This document shows positions 41,691 to 50,401 of a stretch of DNA of 64,000 bases, piece after piece. Positions within the stretch are counted from its first letter, which is position 1. Each line of letters opens with the position of its first letter. Under the pieces are notes generated by a model. That model did no database searches and was not told the DNA's origin. It saw only the letters and a list, made by a program, of their open reading frames with translations. The position numbers were made by a program, and so were the translations under genes. Source of the stretch: Anaerolineales bacterium UBA5195 (GTDB taxonomy: Bacteria > Chloroflexota > Anaerolineae > Anaerolineales > Villigracilaceae); contig DHVZ01000024.1 of NCBI GenBank assembly GCA_002412925.1, forward strand, positions 66,701-130,700, in the 5' to 3' direction.

Positions 41691-43583
41691 TCTACTTGAA
41701 ACCTCTGCCCATAACTGAGCCCATAAAATACAAGATTTTGTCACCTCGCAAAATAAATTGCCGTAAAGAATAATAGAGGCCAATGCCAACAACCCCTCGA
41801 CAGAATTTGACCAGGAGTTATTGGAGTACAACTTATGGGCTACAAAGATAAGAAGCAAATCCAATTGCCAGACCACGAACCACTTCCTTCGCGAGAAAGC
41901 CATTTGCTCCAGGGAATAAGCGACAAAATACTCATACGAAGTCAGGTTGTGGCAGTTAAGGTCGATGACTTCCCTTCCAACGTCAATCCCAAATGTCAAC
42001 AAACCAACCAATCGAATAAGCGCATGTTCGTCACCTGGAACCAGGGTGCTGCTTGTAAATCCAACGGCAAAATGGGTTTCAGCGGCTTTTCGCAACGAAA
42101 TTGTCGGCAAGGCGAAGTTGCCGGATTGATCCAGCCTGGTAATCCATTGGCTGGCCAAAAGCTGTTCACAGGGATCGGCTTCTTCAAGCTTGCACTTGGC
42201 GAACAAATGCGAGCGCTCATCCAATCTCCACATGAATCCCTCGTCTGACACGGGTTCGAATGGACAGATTGAAGCTTGAAGCCGATTAATGATCATGGCG
42301 GTCTTTTCCAGATCGATTTCCTGTGGAGAATCTGCCCATAATGCAGCCAGCGCTTCCAGATCAATCATTTGAAATCTGCTAATTGCGCCCAGCCGCACAT
42401 AGAATTTTTGCAAACAAGTTGGAAGGCGTTCGAAGCTAACCTGCAAAGTCAGAAATGTTTCTTTTAGCAATCCCTTGGGGATATCGGTATCGGAACATTT
42501 TAGAAGATGAACCAGACGCGCAAAGCCTTCACTTTCTACGTTTTGGAATGCAAAGTGTAGCGCCAGGGGATTTCCCTTGAGTATTTTATGCAATGCCTCG
42601 AAACTTCGCAGGTCCTCTGGGTTCAGACTTGCCCATCTCTTTTCGTAAAACTCTTTTGACTCAGCCAGTGTAAAACCGGTCAAAGTGATCGTTGCGCGCT
42701 TTTCGATTTTCAACCCATCAATTCCCTGAATCGAGTGGGGCGTTAGGATGACAACGGAACTCGTGCCTTTGCATATTCCCAAGAGCGGTTTGATGTAGCG
42801 AAGGTGGGAAACTGCATCGACAAGGATGATTTGGCGTGTGTTTTTCTCGTGCTGCCGGATGATGTTTGCCAAGTCTTCGCCCCGGATACCTAATGGAGGC
42901 GGGAAACCGTGGATTTCCTGATGCCAGGTTCTCAAATAGGAATCCACCCCGCCGCCATTCAGATAGATCACTCTTTTCTTTCCAAACTGCTGTCCCCACG
43001 TAGAACAGGCCAAGTGAGAGATCAACCTGGATTTACCAATACCTGGCTGTCCGAGAATCATGATTGGGCCATTGATTGCACCCGCATAATTTAGCATCAC
43101 GGTCAGCCTTTCAATAATATTGTCGCGCGGGAGCGTGAATGGATCGAAAGGATAACGCTGGTCTGGGATGAGAACGTTTTGAAAGGGGATTGGATATGCA
43201 TAACCCAAAGAGAGCAGCCATTGGTAATCAAGATTTTTTGCGAGATCAAAGGTTTGTTGGCCACAGGCTAGATTTCCGATACAACTCGCCAGGGAAAAAA
43301 TTTCAGCAACTGTTTGGATGCCACCAGGTTGGTGCCAGAATATATTCACAATTTCTTGAAACTGCTCAATGGTCATTTGGCGGTTGCCAAGAAAATGGCC
43401 ATTGCACCAGGCTGAAACGCGCGTGTGATCCACACGCATCCCTTTCTGTCGTAAATGGGAAACGAGTATCTTGATTGCAGATCGAGGGGAATCAGGAGAT
43501 AAGACCTCCATAGCCATCTGGTGGATGACTAATCCGGCCTGATCCGGGCAATTGGGGCTGAGTTGAGATGTATTTACCATCAA
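41613..43583 (-). CDS. NB-ARC-type STAND protein with altered C-terminus
   Basis: 656 residues. The N-terminal ~120 residues look like a helical DNA-binding or adaptor region (SHLRQKGMRVDHTRVSAWCNG). P-loop MILGQPGIGKSRL at about 175, IILVDAVSH as Walker B, and GNPLALHFA, equivalent to the GLPLA box of AP-ATPases. A winged-helix and helical domain follow. The last ~45 residues (ISQGDQIPDQPVGPQ...) are read from the zinc-protein remnant in another frame, so the natural C-terminus or sensor repeats appear to be lost by deletion. It may be non-functional or a minimal STAND regulator. Confidence 0.8.
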   Translation of the reverse strand: MMVNTSQLSPNCPDQAGLVIHQMAMEVLSPDSPRSAIKILVSHLRQKGMRVDHTRVSAWCNGHFLGNRQMTIEQFQEIVNIFWHQPGGIQTVAEIFSLASCIGNLACGQQTFDLAKNLDYQWLLSLGYAYPIPFQNVLIPDQRYPFDPFTLPRDNIIERLTVMLNYAGAINGPIMILGQPGIGKSRLISHLACSTWGQQFGKKRVIYLNGGGVDSYLRTWHQEIHGFPPPLGIRGEDLANIIRQHEKNTRQIILVDAVSHLRYIKPLLGICKGTSSVVILTPHSIQGIDGLKIEKRATITLTGFTLAESKEFYEKRWASLNPEDLRSFEALHKILKGNPLALHFAFQNVESEGFARLVHLLKCSDTDIPKGLLKETFLTLQVSFERLPTCLQKFYVRLGAISRFQMIDLEALAALWADSPQEIDLEKTAMIINRLQASICPFEPVSDEGFMWRLDERSHLFAKCKLEEADPCEQLLASQWITRLDQSGNFALPTISLRKAAETHFAVGFTSSTLVPGDEHALIRLVGLLTFGIDVGREVIDLNCHNLTSYEYFVAYSLEQMAFSRRKWFVVWQLDLLLIFVAHKLYSNNSWSNSVEGLLALASIILYGNLFCEVTKSCILWAQLWAEVSSRISQGDQIPDQPVGPQPDARTDLPGV

Positions 43584-43752
43584 TTTTCCAAACTTGTACG
43601 GCTATACAACAATTACAGCATTTTTTCTGAGATGATTAGGGGTCTATAGATTGCACGTAAAGTGCCGGTACTTTCTCCAACGCGAAAACTACCTGGCAGA
43701 ATACATATTTCCGCACGGGCCCGTGCGAATTCTTCTGAAAGGAATTTGCACC

Positions 43753-43926
43753 TTGAAAGACAAAGATTATTCTCTCTCCACCAACCAGCGTGTGGATGCA
43801 TTTAAACACGCTCTCGGCAATTTCCTGCGCGATCTTGCTGGGCTCTCAGATGATACCCTTCCATCTGGCTTGCCAACTCCGGTGAAATCTATCGACCCTG
43901 CTCAGGAAAAAGGAACCACAGACTAG
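43753..43926 (+). CDS. Small 57-aa ORF upstream of the recombinases (1)
   Basis: TTG-initiated frame of 57 codons plus stop, with AAAGGAA upstream; the frame stays open to 43651, so the start is uncertain. NQRVDAFKHALGNFLRDLAGL is an amphipathic helix and the tail is Pro-rich. It resembles the ORF at 44145-44318 in length and pattern (R...F...L...LR.L.G......LP). Possibly a small partner of the serine recombinase or an HTH-less regulator. Low certainty. Confidence 0.4.
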   Translation: MKDKDYSLSTNQRVDAFKHALGNFLRDLAGLSDDTLPSGLPTPVKSIDPAQEKGTTD

Positions 43927-44144
43927 GAACATTCCCAGGCTGAGGGGACCTGGGATTATGGAAACGGGAGATGTAACACCATTACCTATGTAAAAGGTTC
44001 AGGATCCGGTCACTTTTTGGGAGGGGAAAACTCCCGACGAGCGAAGGGAACAACCCCCCTTCAGCATCCCATTGATCGAGATGCTGATCTGTAATTCCAA
44101 CTTTACACTCAATCGCGTGCATCCTGCGCAGATCGGAGAAACCC

Positions 44145-44318
44145 GTGGATAACGAACCTACTGCCTACAACTGGGCTTATGAAAAAAGGCTGAACTCTTT
44201 TTGTCTTGACCTCGCCCTCGAACTGCGCCAGCTGACTGGGCGCGAAACGAAAATCGACCCACAAGAATTGCCCAAACGAATCGAACCCAAGAAATTGGAA
44301 CCTGCCAAAGAATCTTAG
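44145..44318 (+). CDS. Small 57-aa ORF upstream of the recombinases (2)
   Basis: GTG-initiated frame with GGAG 7 bases upstream, 57 residues. YEKRLNSFCLDLALELRQLTGRE is followed by LPKRIEPKKLEPAKES. It has the same length as, and similar spacing of, conserved-looking residues to the ORF at 43753-43926, which argues that both are real paralogues. It stands 87 bases before the first recombinase, same strand. Function unknown. Confidence 0.5.
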   Translation: MDNEPTAYNWAYEKRLNSFCLDLALELRQLTGRETKIDPQELPKRIEPKKLEPAKES

Positions 44319-44405
44319 TTTCGCTGCTCTACCTTAACTTACATTCAACTGCGTAAGGCTAACTGGCCAGTTGAACTACTATAAAAAGTATGATTGGAAA
44401 ACACC

Positions 44406-46250
44406 ATGCAAAAACACTTTAGTTTTAATGATTTTCAATCCCCAGATCAAGTGCTCGATTATCTTTCAGGAATCTTGCAAGAGGGAGCGAAACCGAATAA
44501 AGTAAAAAGGGTGGTTTTGTACATCCGCAAATCGCGAATTGTAAAAAAAGGCGAGGTCGAACAACCTCATTATTCGCCAATTGTGCAAGCCAGTACCATG
44601 CTCAAAATCGCCAAGCAAAATGGCTGGGAAGTTGTTGATGCTATTTACGATCTCAATCGCAGCGGGAAAAACGCCAAGCGCGAGGGGTTTCAGAAAATGT
44701 TGGATCTTGTAGATGCCGGGTTGGTGGATGCCGTATTTTGCCAATATTTGAATCGAACCTATCGTAATGGTTATACTTTTCCGATTTTTTTGAACTATCT
44801 CGAAGAACGCAATGTGGAACTGATCAGTGCAACAGAAAACCTGGATAGCCGCACTTTGATGGGACGTATGATGCTATCGATGCGGGCGATTGTGGATGAA
44901 ATGCCTGTCTGGGAGGCTTCGGATCGTGTCCGTGGTGTTAAAGCTTATTTTGCGGCCAATGGACATTCAAATGCGACATCTCGTTTTGGTTATTGTAATG
45001 GTCTCTGTACACATTGCACCGATTCCAATGGCCCCGATTATTGCCCGCTAGTTGGTGGCCCAGACCGGGCAAAGTATGATGGAAAGATTTTAATTCCTGT
45101 ACCCCACCCAATTGAGAGCCATGCAGTACGCCTGGTTGCGCATGAATATCCGAACATCAATAGCGACCAGGGATTAGCTGATCTCCTGAACGATAATTTC
45201 TTCGTGCTGCCAGATGGTCAGAAAGTCCGGTTTCGAACAAAAACGTGGAAAAAGAGCAGCACGCTTGGTGAGTTCAAAAAGGATAGTATCCGAGAAATCA
45301 TCAAAAGTGAGTACTATATTGGTGTTGTGACGCACCAGGAAACCCCACCGCTAAACATGAAGGATGATCTGCGCGACACTGCTAAGATTGTTACCAAACA
45401 GCATCGGCGCAATGCCCCCAAACAGCGTTATCCTGGCAAACACGAACCGCTTTACCCACGAGCTTTATGGGAACGGAACACGCAGCTTCGCATGGCCAAA
45501 GGAAATGTATCGAGTAATTCCAACCGGCAAGGAACCAAAGCCATGTTGAGTGGGCTGGCAAAATGTTGGGAGTGTTACCAGGATGGACTGCTGCGCTCCA
45601 ACAGCAAGCTGGTTTCGCTACGTGGAACCACCAACGGCAGCGGAAAGGTGGTCTACCGCTGTTTGACCATCCTGGAATCTCACTCAACCAAGAACTTTGA
45701 ACCAGCCGCACTTCACGAGACAGGTATCCAACTCGCTGGGAAAACCGATTTTCCCAACCTGATTAAGCAACACCAAAAGCGCACCCTGGAAGGTGCGCCA
45801 CTCCTTGAGCAAGTGGAGCAATTGCTCGAAAAATTGATCATCCCGGTCGAATGGCATGAACGGATTCTGGCTTTTTATCTTTCAGACGAAGGACTGAACG
45901 AATTTGACCGCCTGGGGCGGAATCTGTCCGCCGAGTTGGAGGATTGCCGCGCGATGTACCGGCGTCACGTGATGGATGAAGCAGAATTTGACCAACACTA
46001 CCGCCGTATTTCGGCTCAAATGAACATGCTACGCCCCTCAGCGGATCCCCAGGCTCGCGCCATTTTGCCCAGGCTGGACAATTTCAAAGCTCTTTGGGAT
46101 GAGATGAGCCACGCTGGCCGCCGCGCCCTGCTGGAGGATATTTTTGTTGACATATTTTTTGATAGCCAGGAAAGATTGCGTGGTTACAGATTGCACGAAC
46201 CCTTCAAGCCGCTGTTTGGCGTAGTGAAAGGGTTATGCATGATTGATTGA
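44406..46250 (+). CDS. Large serine recombinase 1
   Basis: 614 residues from the ATG at 44406; a TTG at 44394 is an alternative. The N-terminal resolvase-type catalytic domain (VVLYIRKSR with the candidate nucleophile Ser, DAIYDLNRSGKNAKREGFQKML, DAVFCQYLNR) is followed by the recombinase domain with GYCNGLCTHCTD, a Cys motif also present in recombinase 2. A zinc-ribbon region (LAKCWECYQDG) and a coiled-coil C-terminus follow. Large serine recombinases integrate and excise elements at att sites. It is only distantly related to the second recombinase, so they are probably partners or belong to stacked elements. Confidence 0.9.
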   Translation: MQKHFSFNDFQSPDQVLDYLSGILQEGAKPNKVKRVVLYIRKSRIVKKGEVEQPHYSPIVQASTMLKIAKQNGWEVVDAIYDLNRSGKNAKREGFQKMLDLVDAGLVDAVFCQYLNRTYRNGYTFPIFLNYLEERNVELISATENLDSRTLMGRMMLSMRAIVDEMPVWEASDRVRGVKAYFAANGHSNATSRFGYCNGLCTHCTDSNGPDYCPLVGGPDRAKYDGKILIPVPHPIESHAVRLVAHEYPNINSDQGLADLLNDNFFVLPDGQKVRFRTKTWKKSSTLGEFKKDSIREIIKSEYYIGVVTHQETPPLNMKDDLRDTAKIVTKQHRRNAPKQRYPGKHEPLYPRALWERNTQLRMAKGNVSSNSNRQGTKAMLSGLAKCWECYQDGLLRSNSKLVSLRGTTNGSGKVVYRCLTILESHSTKNFEPAALHETGIQLAGKTDFPNLIKQHQKRTLEGAPLLEQVEQLLEKLIIPVEWHERILAFYLSDEGLNEFDRLGRNLSAELEDCRAMYRRHVMDEAEFDQHYRRISAQMNMLRPSADPQARAILPRLDNFKALWDEMSHAGRRALLEDIFVDIFFDSQERLRGYRLHEPFKPLFGVVKGLCMID

Positions 46251-46279
46251 ACGCCAGCCATAAAAAAAACCATTTAACC

Positions 46280-46302
46280 TATAGGGAGCGTTGTTCCCTA
46301 TA
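46280..46302. repeat. Hairpin with TTTAACCT flank, third copy type
   Basis: 8-bp stem TATAGGGA with a 7-base loop just past recombinase 1. It is preceded by CATTTAACC and followed by CTCAG and CAGCAGACAGAAGGC, the same framing as the hairpins behind the two DGR targets, though the stem sequence differs. Confidence 0.55.
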
Positions 46303-46410
46303 CCATATTCTCAGGAGCCAGCAGACAGAAGGCTATCGTAGCATATTAAAACAGCACAGCGTCACATTATCGAATGCGACGCTGTTTTTCGTTTTGGATG
46401 AAAATAGAGA

Positions 46411-46830
46411 CTACAGGTCAAAATGTTTGCTCAATAAGAGCTTGATCGCATCTGCTACCTGACGGCGCAGCCCGGAATCAGCAATTTTTGCAATTTCCAT
46501 CGCCACTTCCACGGCCTCCGGTGGCAGCGCATCTGCGCTGACAGTTTTGACCTTGAAGACATCGATTTCCGGCCAACCGGCCAGGGTGATAAATTCGTTT
46601 GGATCGATCCCAAAGTGGTTGGCCATCAAAACACAGGAGGTGATGTTGGGTCTTTGCCCGGCTAAAATGCGCCGCACTGCTTGCTCATCCAGCCCCGAGC
46701 GCAAAGAACTCTCTCGATAACTTTCATTGTGGTTTTTCATTAACTCCCGCAGCCTCGCCATCAAGGGCTCAGGATCAAAAATTTTCTCGCGAGCCTTTCT
46801 TTTTAGCTCGGCAATTTGACTGGCTGGCAT
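46411..46830 (-). CDS. XRE-family HTH regulator
   Basis: 139 residues. Residues about 35-75 (NESYRESSLRSGLDEQAVRRILAGQRPNI, MANHFGIDPNEF) form an XRE-type helix-turn-helix, placed centrally after a helical N-terminus. It is convergent with recombinase 1 and divergent from recombinase 2, with which its 5' end is back to back. It is therefore a likely repressor controlling recombinase expression, as in many integrative elements. Confidence 0.8.
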   Translation of the reverse strand: MPASQIAELKRKAREKIFDPEPLMARLRELMKNHNESYRESSLRSGLDEQAVRRILAGQRPNITSCVLMANHFGIDPNEFITLAGWPEIDVFKVKTVSADALPPEAVEVAMEIAKIADSGLRRQVADAIKLLLSKHFDL

Positions 46831-46899
46831 ATTGAACCTCGAAAGAAACAGATTTTGATGCTTTCCTCACATTATACCTATGAAAGGAACATTCGAACC

Positions 46900-48477
46900 A
46901 TGAACCACAACAATTTAAAGTCAATACCGATCTTGAGAGCAGTCGGATACCGGCGCGTCTCCATGAAAGACCAGGTGGATGGGCACAGTCTTGACGCACA
47001 GGAAAACAATATTCAACGCTACGCAGCAGATCATGATTGGCAGTTGCTCCAGATTTATGTCGATGCTGGCATTTCCGCGAAAAAAGGCAGCCACCGCCCC
47101 GCATTTGAACAGTTGATGCAAGATGCGAGTGAGAAAAAATTTGATGTGGTCATTGTAGATAAAATCGACCGCTTCTACCGTCACCTAAATGGTTTGCTCA
47201 CCAGCCTCGACCAACTCAACAGTTATGGAGTTTCATTTGCGTCCGTTCAAGAACATCTTGATTTCACTTCTCCCTGGGGTAAGCTTATGTTAACCGTCCT
47301 GGGCATGTTAGCAGAAATTTACCTCGATAATTTGCGCCAGGAAACGCGCAAAGGCAAGGTGGAACGGGCGCACAAAGGTTTATGGATGGGGAGTATCCCC
47401 TATGGCTATTGCAATGGCCTTTGCACCAACTGTACAGACCCCAACGGCAAAGGTTATTGTCCCAATTTTGGTCAACCCAATCAAGGTGATGGCAAGGTGC
47501 TCGTTCTTCATCCCGTTGAAAGCCAGATTGTCCAGCAGGTTTTCGCCTGGTATGTGACTGGAGAATGGACTCATCGTTCCCTCGCCACAGAATTGAATCA
47601 GATGACGATTCCACGGGCCGATGGACTCCAACTTCCCATCCGTCAAAAAGGACTGGTTGGCAAATCTGAACCAGGGCCATTCACTCGGGATGTCATCCGC
47701 GATATGCTCAATCGTCTCGCTTACACAGGAAAAGTCCCCTACTATGGCACCACCGAAAATGGGCGCTATCGGCATCGAAAACAACCCCTGGAAATTTGCG
47801 ATGGGCTTCAGCAGCCCATCATCTCGCTGGAAACCTTTGATCGCGCGCGCGAAATCTGTCTGTTGAAAACGCGTATTCCCTATAACAACCAAAACCCCGT
47901 CCAGATGTTTCCTCTGACGGGCATTTTATACTGCGCTCAGTGTGGTAGTCACATGCGCGGCGCTTCCAAAGACCATGGGAAAATGCGTTACTACATCGAT
48001 GCCAGCCAGGTGGATTGTACTTGCAAGTGCCCTCAAAAACTGGTCCGCGCCGAACTGATTGAAAGCCAGATCCTGGCGTGGATCAAACGGATTTTAGCTG
48101 CTGTGGACAATTCCGAAGTAACCCAAACCTATGCCAGCCAGGCAATTTATGAAAATCGTTTTCACCGTGCCCAAGAACTCTACCTGGCAGGTGAAATCAC
48201 CCGTGAGATTTACGATCAGGAGAAACTGCGCTGGGAGAATATCGCTGCGCCCTTGCGGAATTTCGAAATTGACACTAAAATAAAATTTATAAACAAGATT
48301 GCGCCACTTTGCGAAAGGTGGGATAATCTAACACAAATTAAACGGAAAGAGCTGCTTCGACTAGTGATCGAAACAGCTCTCATCCACGGCAACGCATTTG
48401 TCAGTACACAACCTACGATCGCGTTTTTGCAAGTAATAAATACTTGGCCGTGTCACTGCGGGGAGGGCGGGATTTGA
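46900..48477 (+). CDS. Large serine recombinase 2, ending inside tRNA-Ser
   Basis: 525 residues from the ATG at 46900 (AAAGGAAC upstream). Catalytic domain: AVGYRRVSMKDQVDGHSLDAQ with the Ser nucleophile, then DVVIVDKIDRFYRHL and GKLMLTVLGMLAEIYLDN. Recombinase domain: IPYGYCNGLCTNCTDPNG. Zinc-ribbon: LYCAQCGSHMRG, with CTCKCP. The last 6 codons and stop overlap the 3' end of a tRNA-Ser gene on the other strand, so the coding end probably formed by integration at that tRNA. It is the likely integrase of the element to its left. Confidence 0.9.
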   Translation: MNHNNLKSIPILRAVGYRRVSMKDQVDGHSLDAQENNIQRYAADHDWQLLQIYVDAGISAKKGSHRPAFEQLMQDASEKKFDVVIVDKIDRFYRHLNGLLTSLDQLNSYGVSFASVQEHLDFTSPWGKLMLTVLGMLAEIYLDNLRQETRKGKVERAHKGLWMGSIPYGYCNGLCTNCTDPNGKGYCPNFGQPNQGDGKVLVLHPVESQIVQQVFAWYVTGEWTHRSLATELNQMTIPRADGLQLPIRQKGLVGKSEPGPFTRDVIRDMLNRLAYTGKVPYYGTTENGRYRHRKQPLEICDGLQQPIISLETFDRAREICLLKTRIPYNNQNPVQMFPLTGILYCAQCGSHMRGASKDHGKMRYYIDASQVDCTCKCPQKLVRAELIESQILAWIKRILAAVDNSEVTQTYASQAIYENRFHRAQELYLAGEITREIYDQEKLRWENIAAPLRNFEIDTKIKFINKIAPLCERWDNLTQIKRKELLRLVIETALIHGNAFVSTQPTIAFLQVINTWPCHCGEGGI

Positions 48478-48549
48478 ACCCGCGGCGGAGGTTTAAGCCC
48501 CCGCACTCACTTAGCAGGCGAGCCCAATCAGCCACTCTGGCACCTCCCC
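48459..48549 (-). tRNA. tRNA-Ser (GCU anticodon)
   Basis: 91 nt. Acceptor GGGGAGG pairs with CCTCCCC, followed by TG and a D-arm CCAGAGTGG. The anticodon loop reads CTGCTAA (anticodon GCT) and a long variable arm is present. T-arm GCGGG-TTCAAAT-CCCGC. The 3' end overlaps the recombinase 2 coding end by 19 bases. Confidence 0.93.
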
Positions 48550-48599
48550 AGTCTTCAGTTTTTCCCTGCAAAAAGAGCAGGGCTTTCGTAGATGACCAG

Positions 48600-48684
48600 C
48601 GGAGGGAGTGGGATTCGAACCCACGGTGGCTTGCACCACGACGGTTTTCAAGACCGTTACCTTCAGCCGCTCGGTCATCCCTCC
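48600..48684 (-). tRNA. tRNA-Ser (UGA anticodon)
   Basis: 85 nt. Acceptor GGAGGGA pairs with TCCCTCC. D-arm GACCGAGCGGC, anticodon loop CTTGAAA (anticodon TGA), variable arm, T-arm GTGGG-TTCGAAT-CCCAC. CCA is not encoded. A short hairpin (CCCTGC stem) lies between the two tRNA genes at about 48565-48583. Confidence 0.93.
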
Positions 48685-48774
48685 GAGCGGAACGATTTTA
48701 CCATAAGTTGGGGCTTCAGTCTTCGGTAAATCGGCGAAATCCACAATTGAATGCAAGAATGCAGACCGATTTGG

Positions 48775-48780
48775 TATAAT
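48775..48780 (+). promoter_or_regulatory. Extended -10 promoter for miaB
   Basis: TGGTATAAT gives a perfect TATAAT with the TG of an extended -10, about 35 bases before the miaB ATG. No convincing -35 box is seen at 17 bp. Confidence 0.6.
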
Positions 48781-48815
48781 TCGCGCCTACTATCCTTTTA
48801 TTCGTCAGGATCTCG

Positions 48816-50150
48816 ATGAAATACCATCTTTGGACCGAAGGCTGTCAGATGAACGTGGCCGATTCGCAGCGTGTGGGTTCGGCGCTCGAACATCTGGGCT
48901 ATACCCAGACCGAACAACCCGCCGAAGCGGATGTGATCGTGATGAACACCTGCGTCGTCCGCCAGTCTGCCGAAGACAAGGCTTATGGGCGTTTAAGTTC
49001 CTTTAAGCCGCTCAAGCAGAAAAACCCCAACCTGGTCATCAATTTGATGGGCTGTCTGGTGGGTGTTCGAGGCTTTGACAAACTCAAGGCGCGTTTTCCC
49101 TATGTGGATGTCTTCTCCCCGCCTTCGGACCCCGGCCCGTTGATTTCGCACCTGACCCAGGGCGAAATCCGCTCAACTGAAGATGCTGAAACCACCCGCC
49201 GCTTTTTGATGATGGACGAGGAATTGCTGCTCCCCGCGGCGGAACGTGGCAGCCTGGTCTCGGCGCATGTCCCGGTGGTTTACGGTTGTTCGCACGCCTG
49301 CACCTTCTGCATCATCCCTTACAAGCGCGGGATCGAGCGTTCGCGCCCGGTCGGCGATATCGTTGCCGAAGCCCGTTCGCTGGCGGCGCAAGGCGTTAAG
49401 GAAGTGACCTTGCTCGGGCAGATTGTCGACCGCTACGGTACGGATATTCCCGCTGGCCCCAACCTGGCCGGGCTGCTGCGCCTGGTTAGCGAGGTGGAGG
49501 GGGTCGAGCGGGTCCGCTTCCTGACTTCACACCCCAACTATTTCGGCGATGAATTGATCGAGGCGATTGCCAGCCTGCCCAAGGTCATGCCGCACATTGA
49601 ACTGCCAATCCAGGCTGGGAACGACACTGTGCTGGAGAACATGAAACGCGGTTACACCCAGCAGGATTACCGTGAGTTGGTTGCCAAAATTCGCACGGCC
49701 CTCCCCAATTGCTCGATCGCCACCGATATCATCGTCGGGTTTCCCGGCGAGAGCGAGTCTCAGTTTTTGCAAACCTGGCAGGTGCTCACTGACCTGAAGC
49801 TGGACGTGGCTCATTTGGCGCGTTATTCCAGCCGCGAGGGAACTGTCGCCACTCGTCGAATGAGCGACGATGTCACGGACGAAGAGAAATTGCGCCGTTT
49901 TCGGATGCTTGAGCAGCTTCAGGAAGCCATCGCTGCTGAAATTAACGGCAAATACGTGGGCGAAACTGTCCCTGTTTTGTTCGAGGAAAAAATCAAAGGG
50001 AGATGGCGCGGGAGGACCCCCACCAACAAACTGGTCTTCGTCGAAACGGATGAAAACCTGCGGGGCCGCATTCTCCAGGTCCAAATTACCTGGACCGGCC
50101 CCTGGAGTATGCAGGCCCGTTTACTGCATGAAATAAAATCTCCCGTGTGA
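48816..50150 (+). CDS. miaB: tRNA-2-methylthio-N6-dimethylallyladenosine synthase
   Basis: 444 residues. N-terminal UPF0004 domain (WTEGCQMNVADSQRV, MNTCVVRQSAEDKAYGR, NLMGCLVG) carries three Cys for the auxiliary cluster. The radical SAM motif CSHACTFCIIPYKRG is at about residue 157, and a TRAM domain is at the C-terminus (VGETVPVLFEEKIKGRWRGRT). The enzyme methylthiolates the modified A37 of tRNAs that read UNN codons. Length is standard. It is followed by a strong bidirectional terminator. Confidence 0.95.
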   Translation: MKYHLWTEGCQMNVADSQRVGSALEHLGYTQTEQPAEADVIVMNTCVVRQSAEDKAYGRLSSFKPLKQKNPNLVINLMGCLVGVRGFDKLKARFPYVDVFSPPSDPGPLISHLTQGEIRSTEDAETTRRFLMMDEELLLPAAERGSLVSAHVPVVYGCSHACTFCIIPYKRGIERSRPVGDIVAEARSLAAQGVKEVTLLGQIVDRYGTDIPAGPNLAGLLRLVSEVEGVERVRFLTSHPNYFGDELIEAIASLPKVMPHIELPIQAGNDTVLENMKRGYTQQDYRELVAKIRTALPNCSIATDIIVGFPGESESQFLQTWQVLTDLKLDVAHLARYSSREGTVATRRMSDDVTDEEKLRRFRMLEQLQEAIAAEINGKYVGETVPVLFEEKIKGRWRGRTPTNKLVFVETDENLRGRILQVQITWTGPWSMQARLLHEIKSPV

Positions 50151-50166
50151 GCGGGAGATTTTATTT
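50131..50166. terminator. Bidirectional terminator between miaB and the pilin gene
   Basis: Perfect 15-bp stem (AAATAAAATCTCCCG with its complement) and a 6-base loop. A/T runs on both outer arms let it end the convergent miaB and pilin transcripts. The miaB stop codon lies in the loop region. Confidence 0.88.
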
Positions 50167-50309
50167 CACAAACTATTGACAACCGACATATACAAGTTAC
50201 CTACTCCTGGGCCAAGGGCGGCAATGGCGACGATAATGACGAATGCAACCAGAACAAGAATTAATGCATATTCAACCATTCCCTGGCCCTTTTTATTTTG
50301 GCCTGTCAT
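50166..50309 (-). CDS. Flp-type (type IVb) pilin subunit
   Basis: 47 residues, preceded by a strong AGGAGGTG. The short leader MTGQNKKGQG leads directly into MVEYALILVLVAFVIIVAIAAL, with the Glu at +5 (GxxxE-like MVEYAL) typical of Flp/Fap pilins. Prepilin peptidase should cut before the hydrophobic segment. Subunit of a Tad-type pilus; no tad genes are in the window. Confidence 0.88.
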   Translation of the reverse strand: MTGQNKKGQGMVEYALILVLVAFVIIVAIAALGPGVGNLYMSVVNSL

Positions 50310-50401
50310 CTTTTTCACCTCCTTCCTGAGGGATAGTGCATACTATTCATTTTAACGAGTTTCGAGGCAGATTACAATCGGATGAGTTCAAAAACTCCTA
50401 T

